A DNA stretch of 64,000 bases from Lactobacillus sp. YT155 (GCF_030504545.1 NZ_JAUKWP010000005.1:1-64000), one strand, 5' to 3'; shown: positions 17,172-26,048, numbered from the stretch's first letter. Notes: generated by a model from the letters alone, not told the origin. Translations and numbers: made by a program.

Positions 17172-18766
17172 TGACTAATTTATTCAAAAAAACTGGGTTC
17201 TTAACGAGAACCTACTTAAAGAAAGATTGGGTAATTCTTAGCGGCGCTATCGCATCTTTATTTGCATTAGTCGTAGGTGTAGCCGCCGTTTTACCAAACG
17301 TTTATAAAAGTGCTAGTTCGATTTCTTCAATTGTGCAGGTCTTAAAACAACCGGCAATGCGTGCTGTGATTGGTATTTATCACGGTGGAAATTCCAATGG
17401 TAGTCTTTACGCTTCATTAATGATTCTCTGGGTAGCATTATTGGGCGTGATTTTTGCCATCATTATTGGTGTGCGAAACACTCGTAGTCAAGAAGATTCT
17501 GATTTAACCGAACTCCTCTTATCAAGGAGTATCGGTCGCTTGGCGTTACCAATGGCAAGTTTTTTGGAACTTTTCTTCCTATATGTTGTCACTTTCATTA
17601 CCAATTTTGCCGGACTAACTCTTTTAGACATTGACGGATTAAGTTCAAGTACTGCTCTATTATTCGCCCTTAGCTTTAGCTTGGTTGGTCTTTTATTTGG
17701 TACGTTGACTATTCTTTTTGCTCAGCTTGCTAATACTTCAAGTGGAGCCAACATTATGTCGTATGTCGCACTACTATTATCTTATATGGTAGTAATAGTT
17801 GGTTCACAAAAGAATAATACCGATCTATTATGGTTATCTCCATTAGGATGGTTATCAAAATTAAGTCTTACTGATAAAAACTCCTACTTACCTGTTATTG
17901 TAGCTACAATTATCACCATTGTTCTCTTAATTATTGCCTTAGTTCTTCAATATAAAAGAGACATCGGTTCAGGATTATTACCAAAACTTCCTGGTCGTAA
18001 AAAAGCTTCAATGTTCTTACGTGGATTCTCTAGCTTAGCTTTTAGAAATCAATTAACTTCATTAATTGTCTGGGCAGGAATTTTGTTCAGTGCTGGACTT
18101 GCTTATGGTTCTGTTTTTAAAGACATCACTAAATTAGCATCCGGCAATCAATTGTTAATGCAAATGATTGCTAAACAACAAGATAAAATGATTCTTAGTT
18201 TTTCATTTATGATTCTCGGAATCTTTGCTATTTTGGCAACCGTTCCCGGGCTACTTCATATTTTCAAAATCAAATCAGATGAAACTAAAGGCTATCTAGA
18301 ATTAATTCACAGTAAAAAAGTTTCTCGTTCACAAGTATTCTTTACCTATGGATTAATTGGTATGTTTGAGTCCTTTATTGTCTTCGTTGCTAGTGTGCTA
18401 GGAATTTATGTTGCTCAAGTAAATATGATGAAAAATCCTATTCCATTAGAAGACTTCGCCAGAGCAACTCTCGCCTTCTTACCTATCATGTTAGTTATTT
18501 TGACTGTCGGGTTAATTCTTGTTACTTATGCACCAAAATTAACTAACTTGATCTGGCTAGTTCTTTACTATGGATTCTTTGTAAACTACTTCGGAAAATT
18601 ATTCAAAATGCCTAAATGGGCAATGGATGCTTCATTATTTGGATTAGTAAAACGCAGTTGGGACCATCCTTTGTCAACTAACTACATGTTAATTTTTGTA
18701 GCTATTTCCGTAGTCCTACTTATTGTCAGTTTAGTAAGATATCAGAAACGTGATTTAGTTTATTAG
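17171..18766 (+). CDS. ABC-2 type exporter permease, long form
   Basis: 531 residues with two halves of about six membrane segments each, as in permeases once described as exporters of polyketide antibiotics (TetR-ABC-permease units of actinobacteria and lactobacilli). Landmarks include a large N-terminal extracellular loop (about residues 40-75) and the cytoplasmic RNTRSQEDSDLTELLLSRSIGR, mirrored in the second half by DETKGYLELIHSKKVSR, which shows an internal duplication. Translation is coupled to the ATPase (TAATG). It probably exports a hydrophobic drug; the real ligand is unknown. Confidence 0.88.
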   Translation: MTNLFKKTGFLTRTYLKKDWVILSGAIASLFALVVGVAAVLPNVYKSASSISSIVQVLKQPAMRAVIGIYHGGNSNGSLYASLMILWVALLGVIFAIIIGVRNTRSQEDSDLTELLLSRSIGRLALPMASFLELFFLYVVTFITNFAGLTLLDIDGLSSSTALLFALSFSLVGLLFGTLTILFAQLANTSSGANIMSYVALLLSYMVVIVGSQKNNTDLLWLSPLGWLSKLSLTDKNSYLPVIVATIITIVLLIIALVLQYKRDIGSGLLPKLPGRKKASMFLRGFSSLAFRNQLTSLIVWAGILFSAGLAYGSVFKDITKLASGNQLLMQMIAKQQDKMILSFSFMILGIFAILATVPGLLHIFKIKSDETKGYLELIHSKKVSRSQVFFTYGLIGMFESFIVFVASVLGIYVAQVNMMKNPIPLEDFARATLAFLPIMLVILTVGLILVTYAPKLTNLIWLVLYYGFFVNYFGKLFKMPKWAMDASLFGLVKRSWDHPLSTNYMLIFVAISVVLLIVSLVRYQKRDLVY

Positions 18767-18781
18767 TAAATTGCATATGTT

Positions 18782-18810
18782 TTGTAGAATCAGACCTTTT
18801 CAAGTATGAT
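18782..18810 (+). promoter_or_regulatory. Promoter of tpx
   Basis: TTGTAG (18782-18787) and TATGAT (18805-18810) with 17 bases between, 31 bases before the tpx start codon. Confidence 0.65.
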
Positions 18811-18841
18811 GAGTTCAGATGAAAGAAAGGGTGTGGATTAA

Positions 18842-19345
18842 ATGAGTTTTTATTTTCACGGAGAAGAAGTAACTGTACCAGGAACTAGACCAGAAGTTGG
18901 TTCAAAGATGCCTGATTTCACTTTATTGGATAAAGATGGTAAGTCAGTATCTTTACAAGACTTAATCAGCGACAAACCACTATTAATTAGTGTTGTTCCT
19001 GACATCAACACTCGAGTTTGTAGTATTCAAACCAAACACTTCAACGAAGAAGTTGACGGCCACGAAAGCATTAATTTCGTAACCGTTTCAACTAACACTT
19101 CTGAACAACAAAGTGAATGGTGTGCTGCTGAGAACGTAAAGAACATGAAGATGTTATCAGATGTTAACTCTGATTTTGGTGAAGCAATGAACCTAATCGT
19201 TCCTGAAAAAGGTATTGACCTTCGCTCAATCTGGGTAGTTAATACTGATGGAGTAATCACTTACAGTGAAGTACTCGAAGAACAAACCAACGAGCCTAAC
19301 TATACAGTGGTCTTAGATCACATTGATGAAATGTACACAAACTAA
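18842..19345 (+). CDS. tpx: Thiol peroxidase (Tpx, atypical 2-Cys peroxiredoxin)
   Basis: 167 residues, the normal length. It reduces hydrogen and alkyl peroxides in the cytoplasm using thioredoxin. The peroxidatic Cys sits in PDINTRVCSIQT with its Thr three residues before, and the resolving Cys is in SEWCAAENVKN; both are conserved Tpx positions. The substrate loop motif MNLIVPEKGI and the strand SIWVVNTDG follow the family. The start has AAAGGGTG upstream and its own promoter. A glycosyltransferase gene follows 30 bases later with no terminator between. Confidence 0.96.
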   Translation: MSFYFHGEEVTVPGTRPEVGSKMPDFTLLDKDGKSVSLQDLISDKPLLISVVPDINTRVCSIQTKHFNEEVDGHESINFVTVSTNTSEQQSEWCAAENVKNMKMLSDVNSDFGEAMNLIVPEKGIDLRSIWVVNTDGVITYSEVLEEQTNEPNYTVVLDHIDEMYTN

Positions 19346-19375
19346 CATTTTGATAATTTCCGATAAGGATTGTGA

Positions 19376-20560
19376 ATGAAAAAAACCATTATTTTTGCCC
19401 CAGAGACATTTAATCTCGCTGAGACAACAAGAATGATTGAGATAGCCAAAGAACTCGACAAGGATTTTGATTGTCAGTTCTTTGGCTTTTCTAATAAGTA
19501 CTCCAAAATAATTTCTGAGAATGGCTTTTCATTCGAGCTTTTACAACCGGTGTTCTCAGATGAAGAAATTAATCAAATTATGTTACTTGATCAAATGAAA
19601 GGAATTAAAAATCCTTTTACAATTCAAGTTGTTCAACAAAGAGTCAAAAACGAATTGAATTTAATCCACAAACTACAACCAAGTATAGTTGTTACAGGAA
19701 GTAATCCAACCATCTTTTTAAGTGCTCGCATTGCTCAAATTCCTCTTGTATATGCAAAACCATATGCTCTATCAAGAGCTTATTATTCAGAAAAGAAAAA
19801 GAATTTAATTGATGTTATAACTACAAAGATAAAATGGATTCCCAAAGCATTCAAGGTAACCGCCAATTCATACAACTTGCAATTACCAAAATATACAATA
19901 GATTTGTTAGAGGCAGATTATAATTTCATCACCACTTCCTCACTGTTTTATGATTCCAAAACTTTGCCAAAAAATTACTCACACGTCGGACCCATATTTG
20001 CAAAAATGGGCGAACAACTTCCCGATTCAGTTAGTAGTTTTATCGACCAAGCACGAAAAGCTGGCAAAAAAATAATTTATTTTGCTTGCGGCAGCTCTGG
20101 AAACAAAAAATTTATCAGTAGTGTTTTGAAGAAATTAGTTAACCAGCAATATTATATTATTGCTCCTGTTGCTAGCTACTTGACTGAACATGAATTAAGC
20201 ACATTCAAAGATAATGTCCTATGCACCGATTGGTTGCCAGCTCACAAAGTATCTCCACTAGTTGATTTTTCTATCATCCATGGTGGAGAAGGAACCGTCC
20301 AAACAGCTTGCGAATCAGGGAAACCCTTCATCGGTTTTGGTTTACAGAGTGAACAAAGAGTTAATCTGAGTTACTGTGAACATTTTGGAAATGCCATTCA
20401 ATTAAAGCCTTCACAGGTAAATTCCAAGGCTTTTGACAAAGCTGTAAAAGACATTCAATCACCATCTTTTATTACTCGTGCTGCTGAATTAAAAGAACAG
20501 TTCGAAGTGACTGGTGCTAAAAATGCTGCTATTCTAATAAGAAATATCGGCACAAACTAA
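19376..20560 (+). CDS. Glycosyltransferase, GT1/MurG-like fold
   Basis: 394 residues in a two-domain GT-B layout. The C-terminal half carries the nucleotide-sugar binding pattern of UGT/MGT-type enzymes: IIYFACGSSGN (first loop of the domain), DWLPAHKVSPLVDFSIIHGGEGTVQTACESGKP (His-Gly-Gly and following Gln/Glu contacts) and GLQSEQRVNLSYCE. The N-terminal half (PETFNLAETTRMIEIAKEL) is the acceptor domain, which is poorly conserved. The acceptor may be a lipid, a natural product or a glycan and cannot be told from sequence. It may be cotranscribed with tpx and ends at a strong terminator. Confidence 0.78.
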   Translation: MKKTIIFAPETFNLAETTRMIEIAKELDKDFDCQFFGFSNKYSKIISENGFSFELLQPVFSDEEINQIMLLDQMKGIKNPFTIQVVQQRVKNELNLIHKLQPSIVVTGSNPTIFLSARIAQIPLVYAKPYALSRAYYSEKKKNLIDVITTKIKWIPKAFKVTANSYNLQLPKYTIDLLEADYNFITTSSLFYDSKTLPKNYSHVGPIFAKMGEQLPDSVSSFIDQARKAGKKIIYFACGSSGNKKFISSVLKKLVNQQYYIIAPVASYLTEHELSTFKDNVLCTDWLPAHKVSPLVDFSIIHGGEGTVQTACESGKPFIGFGLQSEQRVNLSYCEHFGNAIQLKPSQVNSKAFDKAVKDIQSPSFITRAAELKEQFEVTGAKNAAILIRNIGTN

Positions 20561-20561
20561 A

Positions 20562-20596
20562 TAAAAAAGAGTTCTCAATGAGAACTCTTTTTTATT
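20562..20596 (+). terminator. Rho-independent terminator
   Basis: AAAAAAGAGTTCTCA pairs with TGAGAACTCTTTTTT with a minimal loop and is followed by TATTT. It ends the tpx-glycosyltransferase unit and is nearly symmetric. Confidence 0.92.
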
Positions 20597-20634
20597 TGAA
20601 TTAATATCTATCTTAGTGCTTCGAAGTCTATTTT

Positions 20635-20997
20635 TTAAGCAACTAAAAATTTCCGTGGTTCTATTTTCAAGATATTAATTGAAGACAACGATGTTGCCAA
20701 TGCGATGATGATAAGTCCGAATGCTCCAAGTTGCATTAAGCTCAGTGGACTGATTTTTAATTTTGGCTCGTCATGCTTAACTGCCGGTTTGTGGTTGTTA
20801 CCTTGTGGCATTACCTGTGCACCAGACGGTTTATTCTGTTTAGAAATTGTTTGTGGTCCGGCACTAGAGTTATTAAAATTACCAATTAACAACCCGGCTG
20901 TAGTAACTATCAAGGTAGTCGAAACAACAACCACTAACAATATACTTCGACCTTTTTTGTAGACGACATGTCGCCGAGTAGCTTTTTTAAAATTCAT
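20635..20997 (-). CDS. Small two-helix membrane protein, possibly a shrunken FtsX-like permease
   Basis: 120 residues starting after AAAGGAG. Two membrane helices (about residues 18-40 and 86-110) flank a Pro/Gln/Asn/Lys-rich outside linker (about 41-85). The N-terminus (KKATRRHVVYKKGRSILLVVVVS) looks like the first helix of MacB/FtsX-type permeases. The C-terminus (SSINILKIEPRKFL) looks like their last helix and tail; compare KISKVDPISAIGG at the end of the real permease at 34758-35813. The middle helices and extracellular domain are absent, suggesting an internal deletion or a specialised mini-permease. No ATPase is adjacent. It lies behind the 31-residue peptide gene and the CiaR-like promoter. 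Confidence 0.65.
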   Translation of the reverse strand: MNFKKATRRHVVYKKGRSILLVVVVSTTLIVTTAGLLIGNFNNSSAGPQTISKQNKPSGAQVMPQGNNHKPAVKHDEPKLKISPLSLMQLGAFGLIIIALATSLSSINILKIEPRKFLVA

Positions 20998-21073
20998 AAT
21001 TAGTAACTCCTTTAAAATTCAATACTTTTTATTCTTTTTTTGACAATTCAACAAGTTTGTTATTAAAATACTA

Positions 21074-21169
21074 TCAATGTTGAACCCGACTTTGATTAAA
21101 CTTGTAATAATAAATCAAAGCGGCGATCGTAGTAGTAACTGCCAAGCCATACTTAGTTTTCGCCTTCAT
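21074..21169 (-). CDS. 31-residue membrane peptide
   Basis: A short reading frame with a strong ribosome binding site (GAGAGGTG, eight bases before ATG). It encodes MKAKTKYGLAVTTTIAALIYYYK and then a polar tail ending VQH, that is a basic N-terminus, one hydrophobic segment (about residues 8-22) and a charged C-terminus. It is the first gene after the CiaR-box-like promoter and precedes the 120-residue membrane protein by about 76 bases with no terminator between. I recognise no family. It could be a regulatory membrane peptide or a small stress protein. Confidence 0.55.
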   Translation of the reverse strand: MKAKTKYGLAVTTTIAALIYYYKFNQSRVQH

Positions 21170-21201
21170 AATTAGCACCTCTCTTTTCATTGGATGTGTA
21201 C

Positions 21202-21234
21202 ATCATAATTGGTGCACCTTAAATCAACCTTAAG
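21202..21234 (-). promoter_or_regulatory. CiaR-box promoter for the small membrane proteins
   Basis: On the minus strand CTTAAG (21234-21229), five bases, TTTAAG (21223-21218), ten bases, then -10 TATGAT (21207-21202). In Streptococcus pneumoniae the CiaR site is TTTAAG-N5-TTTAAG placed 10 bp before the -10 box, so architecture and spacing match with one base changed. No -35 box is seen, as expected for an activated promoter. The ciaRH genes start on the other side. Confidence 0.75.
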
Positions 21235-21244
21235 GAAATAAAAA

Positions 21245-21931
21245 ATGTCAAAACAAGTAAAAATTCTCATCATTGAAGACAATGTCGATATTTCAAATAA
21301 TATCGTTTCATTTGTTGATTCATTTGCCGACTGCACGCAAGCATTCGATGGAACTCTCGGACTCTTGGAGGCACAAAGTAGTATCTACGACCTAATTATC
21401 TTGGACATCATGTTACCCGGAAAAAGTGGCTTCGATGTCCTAAAAAAATTACGACAAGAACAAAATTCTGTTTCTGTTTTAATGCTCACAGCTAAAGATC
21501 AATTAACTGACAAAGTACATGGATTTGACCTTGGAGCTGATGATTATTTAACGAAACCTTTTCACCGTGAAGAATTATTGGCTCGGATTAAAGCCCTTCT
21601 AAAAAGAAGCGGTGCACTTAATAACGACTCAACTATTACTAGTGGTGAAATTACCTTGAATCTCTCCAATCGTCAGGCAACTGTCGGTAGTGAGATTCTT
21701 AGTTTGAATGGAAAAGAATTTGACTTGCTGGCCTATTTAATTCAGAATAGCAATACTATTTTGACCAAAGAACAAATCTTTGAGCGAATTTGGGGATTCG
21801 ATTCCGAAACTTCGATTACCGTGATTGAGGTTTATATGAGCAACTTAAGAAAAGAACTCCATAAATATCTCGATGGTGATTTGGTCAAAACAATCCGTAA
21901 TGTTGGTTATATTTTCCAAGGTGAAAAATGA
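21245..21931 (+). CDS. ciaR: Response regulator CiaR
   Basis: 228 residues, OmpR/PhoB type. The receiver domain has the acidic pair IIEDN, phospho-acceptor Asp in LIILDIMLPGKSG, Thr in MLTAKD and Lys in YLTKPF. A linker (LLKRSG) leads to the winged-helix DNA-binding domain (GKEFDLLAYLIQNSNTILTKEQIFERIWGFDS, TVIEVYMSNLRKEL). The residue pattern (FVDSFADCTQAFDG, LGADDYLTKPFHREEL, IWGFDSETSITVIEVY) closely follows streptococcal CiaR as I recall it. It controls envelope-stress, competence and beta-lactam tolerance genes there. The ciaH start codon overlaps its end by four bases. Confidence 0.88.
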   Translation: MSKQVKILIIEDNVDISNNIVSFVDSFADCTQAFDGTLGLLEAQSSIYDLIILDIMLPGKSGFDVLKKLRQEQNSVSVLMLTAKDQLTDKVHGFDLGADDYLTKPFHREELLARIKALLKRSGALNNDSTITSGEITLNLSNRQATVGSEILSLNGKEFDLLAYLIQNSNTILTKEQIFERIWGFDSETSITVIEVYMSNLRKELHKYLDGDLVKTIRNVGYIFQGEK

Positions 21932-23355
21932 AAAAATTCAATTACATTAGAAAACAACAGTTAAAAGTTTTCCTACAAACTATCGTTGGTTTTGCAGTGC
22001 TCTTTCTAACTCTAGGTTTGATTATTTTTACCCTGTTCGAAAACACCACCTTATCCAGTGTTGATAATGCTCTGACTCGTCAAACCAACGAAGTAAAGGC
22101 TCAAGCACAATTTAGTGATAGTCTTTTTAGCGAGCCTAACGAAAACATAATTCCCTCACAAGGACAAGATAATGGAGCCACATTTCCGATTCAGGGACAA
22201 GATGGTGAGTCCATAATTCCTTCTCAAGAACAACAAAATAATGATAGTAACAACTATGGCGATACCCAACAAAAAATTATTAGAGAACCGAAAGTAATTG
22301 ACGTTCCTTTCAAAGCTAACGTCTTGATTTTCAATAGCAACGGAAGACTCTTAAACAAAGATAGTTTAGGAAATCGTTACTCTATTTTCAAAAAAATCAA
22401 ACCCCTAAAGAGAAATATCGGCATTAAAAAAACCATCTCCGTGAGGAAGATGAGTTTTCGTTCTTACTTGATAAAATTCGATGATTCAATTCCAAATTCA
22501 AAATATTCTGGTAATTATGTCTACATTTTGCAAAACGTTGACGCCGAAAATGCCGCTATTACTAACTTTAAGAACGTCTTAATCATTACCTTCGTTATTT
22601 TCTGGTTATTATCATTAATTTTGGCCTATATTTTAACTGTGCAAAATATGAAGCCAGTTCTGAAATCATGGAGACAACAAGCTGAATTTGTGAACGATGC
22701 TGCTCACGAGTTGCGAACTCCTTTGGCAATTATTCAAGGTAAACTTGAACTAATGTTAACTAAACCAAACGAAAAAATCGTTGATGAAGCCGAATCTATT
22801 TCTGTTTCACTTGGAGAAATTAAACGTTTGACTTCGCTAAGTAATGACCTATTAACCTTGGCAAAAACGGACACCGATGTTAACTCATTAACACTTGAAA
22901 AATTCACTCCTAAAGAAGTTCTCCAACCTACCGTTGATACTTTTAATGAAGTTGCCATTTCTCAAAATAAGCAATTGTTGTCCAACTTGACAGTCGCTCA
23001 AAATATTACTGCGGATCCCAAAAAAGTGACTCAAGTGTTAATCATTTTATTAGATAACGCTTTGAAATACACCAATGAAAAAGCCACTATCAAAGTTGAA
23101 GATGCCATTGAAAACAACAAGTATGTTCTGCGAGTAACTAACGATGGCGAATCAATTTCTAGCGCTGATAAAAAAATGATCTTCAACCGTTTCTACCGTA
23201 TCAATAAAGACCGTTCTCGTGATACCGGTGGTAATGGATTAGGACTTTCAATTGCTAAAGAGATTGTCACTTTACACAAAGGAAAAATTTCTGTATCAGA
23301 CAACGTTCCTCAAGGCGTAACTTTTAAAATCGAACTCCCCGTTAACAACAAATAA
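21928..23355 (+). CDS. ciaH: Sensor histidine kinase CiaH
   Basis: 475 residues. Membrane helices at about 14-36 and 214-236 frame an extracellular sensor of about 175 residues. The cytoplasmic part starts without an obvious HAMP domain and goes straight into the dimerisation helix with H-box AAHELRTPLA, then N-box LLDNALKYT, and G-boxes near NDGES and TGGNGLGLSIAKEI. The sensor loop contains three 11-residue Gln/Pro-rich repeats (about residues 74-106), which is unusual. ATGA overlap with ciaR means the two are translated together. It should phosphorylate CiaR in response to an envelope signal. Confidence 0.87.
   Translation: MKKFNYIRKQQLKVFLQTIVGFAVLFLTLGLIIFTLFENTTLSSVDNALTRQTNEVKAQAQFSDSLFSEPNENIIPSQGQDNGATFPIQGQDGESIIPSQEQQNNDSNNYGDTQQKIIREPKVIDVPFKANVLIFNSNGRLLNKDSLGNRYSIFKKIKPLKRNIGIKKTISVRKMSFRSYLIKFDDSIPNSKYSGNYVYILQNVDAENAAITNFKNVLIITFVIFWLLSLILAYILTVQNMKPVLKSWRQQAEFVNDAAHELRTPLAIIQGKLELMLTKPNEKIVDEAESISVSLGEIKRLTSLSNDLLTLAKTDTDVNSLTLEKFTPKEVLQPTVDTFNEVAISQNKQLLSNLTVAQNITADPKKVTQVLIILLDNALKYTNEKATIKVEDAIENNKYVLRVTNDGESISSADKKMIFNRFYRINKDRSRDTGGNGLGLSIAKEIVTLHKGKISVSDNVPQGVTFKIELPVNNK
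22147..22245 (+). repeat. Three 33-bp in-frame repeats in ciaH
   Basis: Units at 22147-22179, 22180-22212 and 22213-22245 encode IIPSQGQDNGA, TFPIQGQDGES and IIPSQEQQNND. They are diverged at the DNA level but share phase and length. They lie in the extracellular domain and may vary in copy number. Confidence 0.75.
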
Positions 23356-23384
23356 AAAGACCTCAAATGAGGTTTTTTTATTTT
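23356..23384 (+). terminator. Bidirectional terminator between ciaH and the permease gene
   Basis: AAAAAGACCTC-AAAT-GAGGTTTTTTT. It ends ciaRH and overlaps the 3' end of the convergent permease gene; on the minus strand a T-run also follows. Confidence 0.8.
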
Positions 23385-24097
23385 ACCGGTTGGCGACGAA
23401 TCACCAACCAAGAACCGAGATACAATATTATAGCTAATACGAATATTGTGGTTATTGGTGCCCAGATATTTGGACCTGGAACTCCTAAGATTGTTCCCAA
23501 GAAATCGAATACTGCTAGCTGGGATGACTTAGGCAAGATGTTAAAAATATATCCCAATAACATTGGCAAGAAAACACATGCTGCTCCAATAATCATTAAA
23601 GTAATCTTTTTCAATCTTTTAAACAATAATCCACTAAATGTTCCAATTGAGGTCGCTAAAAGGAATATTACAAAATTAAAGGCCAGAACTCCCGCAGAAA
23701 AATCACTGACTTTATACATTGTGTGAATAGTTGATGCATGGACTTGTATCCAAGAAAGATGACTGATTATTGCCGAAAAAATTAAATTCATAAGCACTAA
23801 CACTGCTGAAACAACTGTTGAATTTATTAGATATGAAACGAAAATTGTCTTTCTACTTGATCCAAACTGAATTGAATTATTGAAACGTTGCGTAACAATA
23901 ATTAATCCGATCGTTACTGAATAGATAAACGACGGAAAAATCACATCCATAACTGTCATCTCAGCAGACTCATGAGCTATCAGTACACTAGCAATAAATG
24001 GCATTGCTATTGTAAGAACTGCGTAAAGCCCATAAAAAATCATCAATGCTTTCAATGAATTAGTTAGTCTATCTTTGACATTCGCTACTAATTTCAT
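23378..24097 (-). CDS. ABC-2-like membrane permease, tandem copy A
   Basis: 239 residues with about six membrane segments. It lies downstream of a near twin of identical length. Shared blocks include [11 protein letters not shown] at the start, FPSFIY, RFNNSIQFGSSRKTIF, GLLFKRLKKITLM, LAVFDFxGTILG and the tail LVIRRQPVK. RFNNSIQFGSSRKTIF is the cytoplasmic loop that should contact the YtrB-like ATPase. Together with that ATPase it probably forms a heteromeric exporter induced by envelope damage. It is 19 bases after copy B and ends at a terminator shared with ciaH. Confidence 0.8.
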   Translation of the reverse strand: MKLVANVKDRLTNSLKALMIFYGLYAVLTIAMPFIASVLIAHESAEMTVMDVIFPSFIYSVTIGLIIVTQRFNNSIQFGSSRKTIFVSYLINSTVVSAVLVLMNLIFSAIISHLSWIQVHASTIHTMYKVSDFSAGVLAFNFVIFLLATSIGTFSGLLFKRLKKITLMIIGAACVFLPMLLGYIFNILPKSSQLAVFDFLGTILGVPGPNIWAPITTIFVLAIILYLGSWLVIRRQPVK

Positions 24098-24116
24098 TTG
24101 TCTCTACTCCTATCTT

Positions 24117-24836
24117 TTACTTCACTGGCTGACGACGAATCACTAACCAAGAAATGAAGTTAAATATCAGACATATTACTAATAAGGTAAGTACGGGCGC
24201 CCAAATATTCTTGCCTTGTAAGCCTAAAATAGTTCCAAAAAAATCAAACACTGCTAGTTTTGCCGATTGAGGCAATACACTAAAAATATATCCCAACACC
24301 ATTGGGATAAAGACAAGCGCTGCACCGAGAAACATTAAAGTTATTTTTTTTAACCGTTTAAATAACAGCCCACTTAAAGATCCTATTGATATAGATAATA
24401 GAAACAATACAAAACTGAAAACTAAAATTTCAAATGATACATTGTTAACTTTATAAAGGTTATCTATTACTGAAGAGGTCATATTAAGCCAAGAAATATT
24501 ATTCATTATTTCTGTAAAAACTATGTTTAAAATGGCTAAAATTAAAGAAACAACTATTGAATTTATCTGATATGAAATAAAAATAGTCTTTCTACTTGAA
24601 CCAAATTGAATAGAGTTATTGAATCGTAAAGTCACCATCAGCATTCCAATAATTGCTGCATAAATAAACGAAGGGAAAATCACTCCCGTTGGCGATCCAA
24701 CTACATTTTCATGAGCTATCAGCATACTAACAATAAAAGGTGTTAGTAGTGCAAAGAATAGATAAAATCCATAAAAAATTACCAATGGTTTCAAAGAATT
24801 AACTAATCTGTCTTTGACATTTGCTACTAATTTCAT
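24117..24836 (-). CDS. ABC-2-like membrane permease, tandem copy B
   Basis: 239 residues, same topology as copy A and recognisably a tandem duplicate (same length, same start and tail). It overlaps the ATPase stop codon by one base, so it is translationally coupled to the ATPase, while copy A sits 19 bases further on. Divergence is concentrated in the outside loops and in helices, with the cytoplasmic contact loop RFNNSIQFGSSRKTIF unchanged. This suggests a heterodimeric permease of copies A and B rather than simple redundancy. Confidence 0.8.
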   Translation of the reverse strand: MKLVANVKDRLVNSLKPLVIFYGFYLFFALLTPFIVSMLIAHENVVGSPTGVIFPSFIYAAIIGMLMVTLRFNNSIQFGSSRKTIFISYQINSIVVSLILAILNIVFTEIMNNISWLNMTSSVIDNLYKVNNVSFEILVFSFVLFLLSISIGSLSGLLFKRLKKITLMFLGAALVFIPMVLGYIFSVLPQSAKLAVFDFFGTILGLQGKNIWAPVLTLLVICLIFNFISWLVIRRQPVK

Positions 24837-25684
24837 TAGTTCGTCCTCCCCACAAAATACTCTTGGAGATTTAGTTTGTTGACTGAAATTCCTTCAGGTA
24901 ATTGAGCTTCATCAACTTTATTTTTTACATATAGTTTGCTGATACCAGTAAAGCTATGTTTATAAAAGACATTAAAATTATCTTCAATCGCAGCAATCTT
25001 TTCAGAATCACCTTCTAGCATGACACTAGAATTTAACAAGTCTTCGACATCACCGTCATCAATAATTTCACCATTTTTGATCAGAATGATATGCTCAAAG
25101 ATTTTTTCCATTTCTTCGATAATATGGGTAGCAATTACAAAAGTACGGGGACGAGTAGCATATGTTTCCATCAAAAACTCATAGAACAAATCACGATGGT
25201 TAGCATCCAATCCCAAGATTGGTTCATCTAGAAAAATAAAATCTACCGGTAAACAAAGAGCAATAATCAATTTAGTAATTGAGTTATAACCAGTTGATAA
25301 ACCACCGATTTTACTATTAATATCTAAACCAAAGCGATCAATCATTTTAGTAGCTAAATCCCAATCGAACTCCCCATAAAACGATTCAGCACTTTTGAAA
25401 ATTTTCTTAACCTTAAAATCTTTACTAAAGTAGTTCTTTTCACTACTTAAATAAATATGAGCTTGGCTTTTTTCATTCTCAGTAACGGTTTCCCCGTTAA
25501 TTGTCATCTCTCCAGAAGTGGGAAACTCACGATTACTGATTAAGTTCATCAAAGTAGATTTACCAGCACCATTTCTACCCAACAAACCATAGATTTTTCC
25601 GGGTTCAAATTTTGTTGAAATGTGCTTAAGAACTTTTTTATCCTTGTAGTTCTTTTGAATATTATTAATTATAATTTCAGTCAT
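24836..25684 (-). CDS. ABC transporter ATP-binding protein, YtrB-like
   Basis: 282 residues from the ATG at 25684, which lies inside the end of the GntR gene and follows GAGAGGAT. Motifs: Walker [10 protein letters not shown], signature region [12 protein letters not shown] (weakened LSGGQ, as in YtrB relatives), Walker [13 protein letters not shown] and switch THIIEE. A C-terminal domain of about 80 residues follows. In Bacillus the ytr operon is induced by lipid-II-binding antibiotics. Coupled by overlap to both its regulator and permease B. Confidence 0.88.
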   Translation of the reverse strand: MTEIIINNIQKNYKDKKVLKHISTKFEPGKIYGLLGRNGAGKSTLMNLISNREFPTSGEMTINGETVTENEKSQAHIYLSSEKNYFSKDFKVKKIFKSAESFYGEFDWDLATKMIDRFGLDINSKIGGLSTGYNSITKLIIALCLPVDFIFLDEPILGLDANHRDLFYEFLMETYATRPRTFVIATHIIEEMEKIFEHIILIKNGEIIDDGDVEDLLNSSVMLEGDSEKIAAIEDNFNVFYKHSFTGISKLYVKNKVDEAQLPEGISVNKLNLQEYFVGRTN

Positions 25685-26048
25685 TCTGATATCCTCTCTC
25701 AATAAGTTCTTGAAGTTCTTCTAAACTCAAATTTAATTCCTTAGCGACTTCAACCGTCTTCAAAACATAATCTTGATAAAAAGTTGCTTGGCGATCTTCA
25801 AGAATTTCATCCTGTGAATTTTGTGTAACGAACATCCCTAATCCACGCTTCTTTTCAATCAAATTCTTTTCAACCAGAATATTCATTCCTTTAAGAACCG
25901 TTGCCGGATTGATTCGATATTCTTTTGAAATTTCTGTCGTAGAGGGAATTTGTTGTCCCTTTTTATAGATACCTTTTAAAATAGCACTCTCGATTTGATC
26001 AGCTATTTGTAGATATAAAGGCGTTCTTTCATCAAATTTAAAATACAC
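25677..26048 (-). CDS. GntR-family repressor, YtrA subfamily
   Basis: 123 residues, the short length typical of YtrA regulators. The N-terminal winged helix is clear: [59 protein letters not shown], broken here for brevity. A short helical C-terminus mediates dimerisation. It should repress its own operon (regulator, ATPase, two permeases) from the palindrome at 26096-26117. Its stop codon overlaps the ATPase start by eight bases. Confidence 0.9.
   Translation of the reverse strand: MYFKFDERTPLYLQIADQIESAILKGIYKKGQQIPSTTEISKEYRINPATVLKGMNILVEKNLIEKKRGLGMFVTQNSQDEILEDRQATFYQDYVLKTVEVAKELNLSLEELQELIERGYQND

Noticed and set aside
23367-23726. 119-codon + strand frame inside permease copy A
   Set aside because: Shadow of the minus-strand permease, which has a strong paralogue and clear operon context.
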